Source: an uncultured Bacteroidales bacterium (GTDB lineage: Bacteria > Bacteroidota > Bacteroidia > Bacteroidales > UBA932). From it: 64,000 bases of DNA. The stretch covers positions 1-64,000 of the forward strand of contig CAMZEC010000005.1 of the NCBI GenBank assembly GCA_947305645.1, given 5' to 3'. This document shows positions 37,469-45,723 of this stretch, piece by piece. Every line of letters begins with the position of its first letter. The stretch's first letter is position 1. Position numbers and translations under genes: made by a program. The notes beneath the pieces were generated by a model, which searched no databases, was not told the DNA's origin, and saw only the letters and a list, made by a program, of their open reading frames with translations.

Positions 37469-39574
37469 ATGAACAACCTATTCTTCGAACAATTGGTCCA
37501 GCGTATTGAAGGAGACCGCAAGGCGATGAACCGGGCGGCCGACATCTTCCGCGGAATGATAGACCGCCGGGTGTGGAAAAAGCTCACGCTCAAGCGGGAA
37601 ATCCCGGAGGACCTCAACCAGCTGGAAGAGACATTCTACCGGCAGCAGATTTTCTTCCGCCAGGTTGACCTGGAAGGCAAGTGGTGGAGTCGCTGCTCCG
37701 GCAAGCTGCTGGCGTTTACGGCCAGTGACGACACGCCGGTGATTCTCACCCCCGGCTTTGCAGACTACACTTTCGTCCATCCGCAGACCGGGCACCGCTG
37801 CAACGTCCGCAAGCACATGGGCCTCCTCAAGAAAGAGGCGTTCTCGCTCTGCTACCCGCTACCGAAGGGCAAGCTTACCATCAGCTCGTTCCTCGGCCAC
37901 GCCCTGCGGCAGCTGAGCGTGTACGACGCCATCTGCGCCCTGTTGGCCTGCCTGGGCGTAGTGCTGCTCACCATGTTCACCCCGTACGCGTGTAAGCTGC
38001 TGTTTGACGAGGTAATCCCTTCCGGAGATTCCTCCCAGCTCACTCCTATTGCCGTGCTGCTCTTCAGCGCCGCAGCCGGGCTCGTGATGGTGCAGATGTC
38101 CCGCAACTTCCTGGTGGTAAGGATGAAGGACAAGACCGAGTACACCATGCAGACCTCGCTGATGACGCGCCTGCTTTCGCTGTCAACCGGATTCATCAAG
38201 AAGTTTTCTCCCGGAGAGCTTTCCAACCGCGTCCTTTCGGTTGTGCGGTTCTCCACCCAGCTCACGGAGGACATGCTTTCCACCATACTTACCCTGCTGT
38301 TCACGGTGGTAATGTTTATCCAGTTCTTCACCTACGGCGGCCCGCTGCTCTGGACGGGCATCCTGGTGATGGCGTTGTATATGCTTACCATCTACGTCCA
38401 GTATTCCTGCCGCAAGAAGGTCCAAAACCAGGCCAATGCGGCGGCATCCAAGCTTACCGGACTCATTTACAACCTGGCAGCCGGAGGCCAGAAGATACGC
38501 ACCAATGGCGCCGAGGTGCGGGCGTTCCACCACTGGGCCGAGGCTTATGAGCCTTCAGACCCCGACGGCAGCCGCTATCCTGCGCTGTTCAATTACAGCA
38601 ACTCCATCAGCTACAACTTCCGCATGGTGCCACTGATTGTGACCATGCTGGCCGCCTGGCACTACGGACTGGGACTCTCGGACTACATCGCTTACTGCAG
38701 CGTGCTGGCGATCGCCACCGAAGCCATTCAGCAGTTCCAGCGAATCACCAAGGTCCTGGCCCAGCTGGCGCCGGAAATCAAGCTTTGCACCCCTCTCCTC
38801 GAGGCGGAATCGGAAATGGAAGAAGGCTCCGTATTCCTCAAGGACATCAGCGGAACCATAGACATCCGCGGACTCAAGTTCCGCTACAATGAGGATATGC
38901 CGTACCTGTTCAACAACCTGAACCTCCGCATCAACCCCGGGGATTATGTGGCGCTGGTGGGACCTTCCGGTTGCGGCAAATCCACCCTGGTCCGACTGAT
39001 GCTGGGATTCGAAAAGGCAGAGAACGGCTCCATCTTTTACGACGAGCACAATCTGGACGACATCAACAAGCCCAGCCTCCGTCGCTACTGCCTCAGCATC
39101 TGCCTTCAGGACGGCCAGCTGGTAGAAGGCACGATACGGGACAACATACTCTTCGGCAACTCGTGGCTGAGCGACGACGTCGTGTGGGAGGCCGCACGCA
39201 TGGCAGCCCTGGACAAAGACATAGAAGCAATGCCCCGCGGCATGGACACCCCCATTACCGCCGACGGTCAGGGGGTATCCGGCGGCCAGCGTCAGCGTAT
39301 CCTGATGGCCCGCGCCCTCATTCGCAAACCCAGGATAGTCTTCCTGGACGAAGCCACATCGGCCCTGGATAACATCAGCCAGCACACGATCTCCGAAAAC
39401 CTGGCAAAGATGAACTGCACCCGCATCACCATTGCGCACCGCATGAGTACCATCAGGCAGTGCAACCGCATCATAGTGCTGGCCGACGGCAAGGTGGCCG
39501 AAGACGGAAGCTACGACGAGCTGATGGCCAATGGGGGCTATTTCAGTGAAATCATTAAACGGCAGACGGTATGA
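37469..39574 (+). CDS. ABC transporter permease/ATPase with N-terminal accessory domain, NHLP-export type
   Basis: GPSGCGKSTLVRLMLGFEKAENGSIFYD, GVSGGQRQRILMARALIRKPRIVFLDEATSALD; ~150-aa N-terminal non-TM domain. Confidence 0.85.
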   Translation: MNNLFFEQLVQRIEGDRKAMNRAADIFRGMIDRRVWKKLTLKREIPEDLNQLEETFYRQQIFFRQVDLEGKWWSRCSGKLLAFTASDDTPVILTPGFADYTFVHPQTGHRCNVRKHMGLLKKEAFSLCYPLPKGKLTISSFLGHALRQLSVYDAICALLACLGVVLLTMFTPYACKLLFDEVIPSGDSSQLTPIAVLLFSAAAGLVMVQMSRNFLVVRMKDKTEYTMQTSLMTRLLSLSTGFIKKFSPGELSNRVLSVVRFSTQLTEDMLSTILTLLFTVVMFIQFFTYGGPLLWTGILVMALYMLTIYVQYSCRKKVQNQANAAASKLTGLIYNLAAGGQKIRTNGAEVRAFHHWAEAYEPSDPDGSRYPALFNYSNSISYNFRMVPLIVTMLAAWHYGLGLSDYIAYCSVLAIATEAIQQFQRITKVLAQLAPEIKLCTPLLEAESEMEEGSVFLKDISGTIDIRGLKFRYNEDMPYLFNNLNLRINPGDYVALVGPSGCGKSTLVRLMLGFEKAENGSIFYDEHNLDDINKPSLRRYCLSICLQDGQLVEGTIRDNILFGNSWLSDDVVWEAARMAALDKDIEAMPRGMDTPITADGQGVSGGQRQRILMARALIRKPRIVFLDEATSALDNISQHTISENLAKMNCTRITIAHRMSTIRQCNRIIVLADGKVAEDGSYDELMANGGYFSEIIKRQTV

Positions 39575-40980
39575 GAAAGCTTTTGACAGTTATCCTTTGC
39601 TGCGTTCCGCTGGTCTGCCGGGCCCAAAGCCTGGACGAGATCATCCGTCTCGCCCAGGACAGCACCATAACCGCTTTCCAGAGCCGCTACCAGTATGAGT
39701 ACTACAGCCAGCGGAACGCCCGCTTCGAGGCGCTCAGGAAGCCGCAGCTGGAGTTCAAGCTCACGCCGAACTACCAGCGCATGATAAGCGACCCGGCGCG
39801 CACGTACGTGTACCTGCGCAACTATGACCGCCTCTCCACTGCCGCACAGCTGCGGCTGAGCCAGAAGGTCCTCGGACTGGGCGGCGACGCATATGTGGAA
39901 AGCCAGGCCATCTGGAGCGAGTACTTCGGCCACGACCAGAACGACCGTCCGCGGGACTTCGTGGCCCTGCCGTTCAACATAGGGTACCAGCAGGACCTCC
40001 TGGGATACAACCCCTACCGATGGGAGAAAACCATTGAAGACCAGCGCCTTGAGGCGGCCCGAAAGCAGCTCGGTTACGACCTGCACCGTATAGCCGAAGA
40101 GGCCACCACCCGATTCTTCCGTCTGGCCTGCGCGCAAGGGATGATGGACATGTGCCTTCGCAACAAGCAGACGGCCGACACGTTGTACGCCATCGCCAAG
40201 GAGAAAGCGAGCATAGCCATGGTGTCCCTGGCAGAACTCCGGTCTCTGGAGCTCCAGCGTCTCAACGCCGCCAACGCCCTCCTGAGTGCCCGCAACGAGG
40301 AACAGCTGGCCCGGGAGTCCCTGGCGGCCTACCTGCGCACCGATGTGCTCCCTTCCGGCAGCCGGCTTACGGTACCCACCAGCACGAAGCCGCTCTTCCT
40401 GTCCGACGGAGACGCCCTGGAAATGGCCAGGGCCAACGACCCCGGGCTGCAGCAGAAGAAAATGGAGCTTTCCGAGGCCCTCCAGCAACAGCAGAAGGCA
40501 CGCAGCGAGCAGGGGGTAAAAGTGGGGGTAGATTTGAGCGTGGGCATGCAGCAGCTTAGCAACACCTTCATCGGAGCGTATCAGCGGCCTCAGCTCTTTG
40601 CTCTCGGGGCGGTCTCTTTACGGGTGCCGATTATCGATAACGGCGCCGCCAGGAAGGGGTACGCTGCCGCTACGGCGTGGAAGTCCCGCGAGGAACAGGC
40701 GCTGAAGGAGCTGGAACGCGCCCTCAGCGAGGACGTGAAGACGACTATGGACAACTTACGCTCTCACGAGCAGATGCTTGCGCATACTTCTGAGGCCGTG
40801 ACCATGGCCGACGAGGTATTTGAACTGACGGCCGAGAATTATGCCAACGGCCTTTGCGACATAAACACTTACTCCATCGCCCAGAGCCGGCGTGACAACG
40901 CTTACAACCAGCATCTGAGGGCTCTGGCCAATTACTGGATTACCTATTACCATTTATTAACCCTTACTCAGTATGAATAG
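39571..40980 (+). CDS. TolC family outer membrane protein
   Basis: MRKLLTVILCCVPLVCRAQSLDEIIRLAQDSTITAFQSRYQYEYY; coiled-coil OEP architecture. Confidence 0.85.
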   Translation: MRKLLTVILCCVPLVCRAQSLDEIIRLAQDSTITAFQSRYQYEYYSQRNARFEALRKPQLEFKLTPNYQRMISDPARTYVYLRNYDRLSTAAQLRLSQKVLGLGGDAYVESQAIWSEYFGHDQNDRPRDFVALPFNIGYQQDLLGYNPYRWEKTIEDQRLEAARKQLGYDLHRIAEEATTRFFRLACAQGMMDMCLRNKQTADTLYAIAKEKASIAMVSLAELRSLELQRLNAANALLSARNEEQLARESLAAYLRTDVLPSGSRLTVPTSTKPLFLSDGDALEMARANDPGLQQKKMELSEALQQQQKARSEQGVKVGVDLSVGMQQLSNTFIGAYQRPQLFALGAVSLRVPIIDNGAARKGYAAATAWKSREEQALKELERALSEDVKTTMDNLRSHEQMLAHTSEAVTMADEVFELTAENYANGLCDINTYSIAQSRRDNAYNQHLRALANYWITYYHLLTLTQYE

Positions 40981-41806
40981 GTCTCTCGTTTTCATTGCCC
41001 TTCTTGGGGTGTTTGCTGCATGCAATTCCGGGCAGCAGGTCCCGTCTCAAGAAGCCGCTCCGGCTCCTGCCGCAGAGCAGGTAAGCACTCCGGCGGCTCA
41101 GGGTACAAACCTTCAGCGTACCATTGAGGCCAAGGGCTTTTCCAGCAAGGGGACTATCCAGGCTGTTATGGAGGTGCCTGTGTACAGCCGGATCAGCGAG
41201 CAGATTGTCAGTTTCGATATTATTTTGGGACAGCGTGTGCGTAAGGGGGAGGTTGTTGCCCGTCTGAGCAAGGATGTGCTTAACGATAAGATTGCGCGAT
41301 CCAGGGCTGAGTTGGAGAAGGCGGATTTCCAGTACCAGTCTATTCTTATGGGGCAGGGGTACAAGCGCAACGAGTTGGAGCAGGCGCCGGAGGATATTCG
41401 GCGGCAGGCGCGTGTGAACAGCGGTTATAATACTGCCAAGGCGGCCCTGCAGCAGTTGGAGCACGAGCTTACTTATTGTACTATTACTGCACCTCTTACG
41501 GGTGCCGTGAGCCGTATAGACGCTACGTTGTACAGTGCTGCGATTCCTGGCGTACCGTTATTCTATATTGTTGACACGCAGAATCTTAAGGTGTGTTTCG
41601 ACGTTCTGGAGAATGAGTTGCACAAGTTCCGGATGGGGTCGAGGATCAAGGTGGTGTCTATTGCGTACGCGTCTGAGGTGCACGAGGCGGTGGTGTCGGC
41701 GATCAGTCCGGTGGTGGAGAAGAACGGGATGGTGCATATGGAGGCGATGCTCCAGCCGCATCCGCACCTGATGCCGGGTATGACGGCCATCGTTACGCTG
41801 GAGTAG
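40973..41806 (+). CDS. Periplasmic adaptor (HlyD/MFP), lipoprotein
   Basis: LLGVFAACNSGQQ lipobox; QRVRKGEVVARLSKDVLNDKI; APLTGAVSRIDATLYSAAIPGVPLFYIVDT. Confidence 0.85.
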   Translation: MNRSLVFIALLGVFAACNSGQQVPSQEAAPAPAAEQVSTPAAQGTNLQRTIEAKGFSSKGTIQAVMEVPVYSRISEQIVSFDIILGQRVRKGEVVARLSKDVLNDKIARSRAELEKADFQYQSILMGQGYKRNELEQAPEDIRRQARVNSGYNTAKAALQQLEHELTYCTITAPLTGAVSRIDATLYSAAIPGVPLFYIVDTQNLKVCFDVLENELHKFRMGSRIKVVSIAYASEVHEAVVSAISPVVEKNGMVHMEAMLQPHPHLMPGMTAIVTLE

Positions 41807-42589
41807 CTATTTTCTGAATAGTCCGAAGACGGAGCTGCCGGAGCCGGACATGGCGGCATATGCTGCATCGCGGCGGTAGAAGTCTTCTATTAATGCCGTA
41901 ATCTCCGGATGAAGCGGGCAGACTGTTGATTCAAAATCGTTCTTTATTATACCTCGCCACTGGTTGATAGGTAATTTTAATGCTTCTTTTAGAGAAATCT
42001 CTGGTTTGGCAGGAATAATACCTGCATAAGCTTCCCTTGTGCTGACGGCAACGGGACGGCCGGTTTTCCTGTCGACAGGTATCTCTACACGCAGGTCGTA
42101 TGCAGAAAGGTCGATATCGAACGGCTCAAGAATCTCCCCGCGTCCCGTTGCGAACATAGGGCGGCAATAAACGAAAAAAGCGCAATCGGAACCCAGCCTC
42201 GCAGCGTAAGCTGCACGCTCAGGGTCGGATAACCCTAGGCTCCCGAGCTCATTGAGCGCGCGGAGCATGAAGGCAACGTCGGCGGAGCCGCCTCCGAGGC
42301 CGGCACCGACGGGCGCGCCCTTGGCCAGATGGATGGAGACCGCCGGCAGCGAGGGAAAATCGGCCTTCAGGAGCTTCCAGGCGCGGACGGTAAGGTCGTC
42401 CATGGGGTCCCAGTCAACTCCACCTTCGCGCTCTATCTCTATCGACAGCTCCTCGGCAGGCTCCACCGTGAGCTCGTCTCCGAGGCCCCAGTAGGGCACG
42501 AAGAGGGTTTCCAGGTCGTGGTAGCCGTCCGGGCGCTTCCGAAGGACATTCAGTCCTACGTTAACCTTGGTGCAGGTTTTAAGTGTCAT
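41807..42589 (-). CDS. ispE: 4-diphosphocytidyl-2-C-methyl-D-erythritol kinase
   Basis: KVNVGLNVLRKRPDGYHDLETLF; GAPVGAGLGGGSADVAFML; MSGSGSSVFGLF. Confidence 0.97.
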   Translation of the reverse strand: MTLKTCTKVNVGLNVLRKRPDGYHDLETLFVPYWGLGDELTVEPAEELSIEIEREGGVDWDPMDDLTVRAWKLLKADFPSLPAVSIHLAKGAPVGAGLGGGSADVAFMLRALNELGSLGLSDPERAAYAARLGSDCAFFVYCRPMFATGRGEILEPFDIDLSAYDLRVEIPVDRKTGRPVAVSTREAYAGIIPAKPEISLKEALKLPINQWRGIIKNDFESTVCPLHPEITALIEDFYRRDAAYAAMSGSGSSVFGLFRK

Positions 42590-42590
42590 G

Positions 42591-44405
42591 TTACCAGATG
42601 TATGTCCTGCGCTCAGGAGGCAGGTAAAGCACGTTGTTGCGGTCCACGTCGTACAGGTCGTACCACATATCGGTGTTCATCACCACTCCGTTGACTCTGT
42701 TCCGGCAATGGGAATGGATGTCTGAAGACATTATTACGGACAACTTTTCCGGGCTGTATTTGATATTGTAAAGATCGGCATAGGCCTCATAGAACTTCTT
42801 GAGCTGCTTTACATACTCCTCTCCGTTATAGCCTTGCTCGAGCAGATATGTCTCATAAGCATCCCGGGCTATCAGGAAACCGCCGAGGTCGGAGATATTC
42901 TCAGTAATCGTGCGAGCGCCGTCACCGTAAACGCCAGGATATGCCACGGGGTCATATTCCAGAGAATTATAGCATTTGATAAGCTTGTCCTGCCTTTCCT
43001 TAAAGGCCATTTGGTCCGCTACCGTCCACCAGTTTCGGATGCGACCCAGGGCATCATACTTTGCACCTTCGGAGTCGAATCCGTGAGTCATCTCGTGGGC
43101 TTCCACCGAAAGTGCCGCCCACTGGCGGGCCTCCGAAACGGACGGATCCACATTGGGCGGAAGCATCATCGCCGGGAGAATCATTATGCTGTTGTATTCG
43201 CGCCTGTAATTGGCATTCACGACAGACAGGTCGGCCACATCCAAGCTTCCGTCAGACTTCTTCGTAACCAGGGTAAGCTGTCCGCTGAGTGCGTCACGGG
43301 TGCCGATCAGATTCTTCATAAGACGGAAATCGCTGCGTTTAAGGATATTCACAGCTTCCGCCATGGACTCGCACTTGCTGAGGTCCGGCAGACAGTCATC
43401 GTACCATTTATCTGGAGATCCGGCAAAGACCAGCATCTTGTCCAGCTTGTCAAGCGCATTGTTGCGGGTGGTTTCGCTCATCCAGTCCAGATTTTTGATG
43501 CGCTTGCGGAAAGCCTCACGAAGCTTCTCGATACGTTCAATAAAGTGTTCTTTCAACTGAGGAGTGACGTATTTCTCAGCCAGACGGCAGGAAAGCTCGT
43601 AACCCACACAGCTACGGGCCATGACTTTGGCGGTTTCTACAGTCCAGTCGCTTTTTTTAGCAGCGTTGTACCGCGCCAGACCTTCTTCGCTCACAAACGG
43701 ATAGAACTCTCTCCAGCCCGCATTCCAGAAAGCGGCATACTGATCCGGCCCCACGCTTCTCAGCACCCCCAATAACGTTAACGTCATATCGTTGTAATAA
43801 AGGGTGGAGGGGTCCATTCCCATGCCTTCACATATCCAGTCGATTTCTGTCTTAACAGAAGCGTCCAAATCCTGGTATGAGTACTTATATGCGGAATATT
43901 TTTGGCTGAGCAGTCCTATAATCCGGCCGTCTTTCCAGTCGTTGCCAAGGGTCAAGGGTATCGTTAACGCACCCTCTGTAATCAACTGCCCTACGCCGCG
44001 GTAGAAGCCTTCGCGGGTATCCGGAACCGGATATTTTGCAGCCAGTCCCACCAAATATGCCTCGGCGGCTTCCCGGTGCCCGTAAATCTCATCCATCAAC
44101 TGGAAAAATCTTGTCAGCGAAGGATCGCCGTCTATAGTATTCTGTACCATCTGGTCCATTACAGGAGCAATACTGTACAGTCCGCCAACGGCATCCTTCG
44201 CGGGAACAGGAGTTTTGTCCTGCCACGCTCCGTTGCAGTAGCGGAAGAAATCGTCTCCCGGGTCTACGGACAAATCCTTGTTGGCATCCATAGGAAACGG
44301 CAGGGGGTCAACAGCAGACTCCGGCCACAACGCTTCACAGGAAGAAAAAAGGGGAAGACAAACGACTGCGAAAGCCAGCGCCTTCAAAAACATACGGTTT
44401 TTCAT
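42591..44405 (-). CDS. M13 family zinc metallopeptidase, lipoprotein
   Basis: LPLFSSCEALW lipobox; HEMTHGFDSEGAKYDALGRIRNWWT; CRNRVNGVVMN. Confidence 0.94.
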   Translation of the reverse strand: MKNRMFLKALAFAVVCLPLFSSCEALWPESAVDPLPFPMDANKDLSVDPGDDFFRYCNGAWQDKTPVPAKDAVGGLYSIAPVMDQMVQNTIDGDPSLTRFFQLMDEIYGHREAAEAYLVGLAAKYPVPDTREGFYRGVGQLITEGALTIPLTLGNDWKDGRIIGLLSQKYSAYKYSYQDLDASVKTEIDWICEGMGMDPSTLYYNDMTLTLLGVLRSVGPDQYAAFWNAGWREFYPFVSEEGLARYNAAKKSDWTVETAKVMARSCVGYELSCRLAEKYVTPQLKEHFIERIEKLREAFRKRIKNLDWMSETTRNNALDKLDKMLVFAGSPDKWYDDCLPDLSKCESMAEAVNILKRSDFRLMKNLIGTRDALSGQLTLVTKKSDGSLDVADLSVVNANYRREYNSIMILPAMMLPPNVDPSVSEARQWAALSVEAHEMTHGFDSEGAKYDALGRIRNWWTVADQMAFKERQDKLIKCYNSLEYDPVAYPGVYGDGARTITENISDLGGFLIARDAYETYLLEQGYNGEEYVKQLKKFYEAYADLYNIKYSPEKLSVIMSSDIHSHCRNRVNGVVMNTDMWYDLYDVDRNNVLYLPPERRTYIW

Positions 44406-44980
44406 AAAGTATCAGATTCTTCGATACCGGCCCGCAGAAGCACCGGAGCCAGGAACGCCTCGACTTGCATACGGCGGGCTTCCTCCTCAGGGATGCCGCG
44501 GGAACGCATGTAGAACAGTTCTTCGGGATTAAGGTAGCCGGTGGTGGCGCCGTGCGAGCACTCCACGTCGTCGGCATAAATCTCCAGCTGCGGGCGGGAC
44601 TCGGCGACGGCCGTCTCCGACAGCAGCAGCGAATGGTTCTGCTGGTGAGCAACAGTGCGCACTGCATCCTGGGCCACGTACACGAGGCCGTTGAAGGATA
44701 CCTTCGCGCTCCCGCCGACGACGCTCTTGAAGAGCTGCTCGGAGCGGCAGCCGGGCACGTTGTGGCGGACCACCACGTTAAGCTCCACCTGCTCGGAGCC
44801 GCTGCTGAGGGAGGCTCCGGCAAGATCCAGCGAGGCCCCGGGGCCGTCCAGATCGATCTCCAGCGACAGCCGGCAGCTCTCGCCCTCCGGCACCACCAGC
44901 GTCATCTTGAGCGACTCTCCGGCAGCCAGCCGCAGGAACGACGGTACAGCGTCGCGACCTATGACAAATACGCTATCCAT
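44402..44980 (-). CDS. sufD: Short SufD-like Fe-S cluster assembly scaffold (C-terminal domain only)
   Basis: 192 aa; QNHSLLLSETAVAESRPQLEIYADDVECSHGATTGYLNPEELFYMRSRGIPEEEARRM; adjacent to sufC. Confidence 0.88.
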   Translation of the reverse strand: MDSVFVIGRDAVPSFLRLAAGESLKMTLVVPEGESCRLSLEIDLDGPGASLDLAGASLSSGSEQVELNVVVRHNVPGCRSEQLFKSVVGGSAKVSFNGLVYVAQDAVRTVAHQQNHSLLLSETAVAESRPQLEIYADDVECSHGATTGYLNPEELFYMRSRGIPEEEARRMQVEAFLAPVLLRAGIEESDTL

Positions 44981-45722
44981 CGATGCTGTCGTAACCTTGG
45001 GTTTCTATCTGCTGCACGAGTTCGGCACCGCCGGTGGCCACGATACGGCCGTTCTTGAGCACATGCACCACGTCCGGCACGATGTACTCCAGCAGGCGCT
45101 GGTAGTGGGTTATGACGATGGATGCCGTCTGCGGCGAGCGGAGGCGGTTGACGCCGTCGGCCACAATGCGCAGCGCGTCCACGTCCAGGCCGCTGTCGGT
45201 CTCGTCCAGGATGCTCAGGACGGGCTCCAGCATGGCCATCTGGAATATCTCGTTGCGTTTTTTCTCGCCGCCGGAGAAGCCCACGTTCACTTCCCGCTTG
45301 GCGAATTCGCCCTTCATCTGCACGAAGGCCATCTTCTCCTTGAGGAGCTTCAGATACTCCGCCGGCTTGAGCTCGGGCAGACCTGCTGCCTTGCGGCGCG
45401 CATTCATGGCAGCCTTCATGAAGTTGGTGATGCTCACGCCGGGAATCTCCATGGGGTACTGGAAACTCAGGAAGATGCCGGCCCAGGAGCGCTCCTCCGG
45501 GGCCATGGCCAGCAGGTCGCGGCCGTCGTAGCTAATCGAACCGGACAGAACTTTGTAGTCCGGCCGGCCGGCGAGTACCGAGCTGAGGGTCGATTTGCCT
45601 GCGCCGTTGGGGCCCATGATGGCATGCACCTCGCCACGGCGTATGGTGAGGTTCACTCCCTTCAGTATCTCACGCCCTTCTATTCCGGCGTGGAGGTCCC
45701 TTATATCAAGTAAAGTATCCAT
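44973..45722 (-). CDS. sufC: Fe-S cluster assembly ATPase SufC
   Basis: MGPNGAGKSTLSSVLAGRPDY; GFSGGEKKRNEIFQMAMLEPVLSILDETDSGLDVDALRIVADGVN. Confidence 0.97.
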   Translation of the reverse strand: MDTLLDIRDLHAGIEGREILKGVNLTIRRGEVHAIMGPNGAGKSTLSSVLAGRPDYKVLSGSISYDGRDLLAMAPEERSWAGIFLSFQYPMEIPGVSITNFMKAAMNARRKAAGLPELKPAEYLKLLKEKMAFVQMKGEFAKREVNVGFSGGEKKRNEIFQMAMLEPVLSILDETDSGLDVDALRIVADGVNRLRSPQTASIVITHYQRLLEYIVPDVVHVLKNGRIVATGGAELVQQIETQGYDSIDG

Positions 45723-45723
45723 C

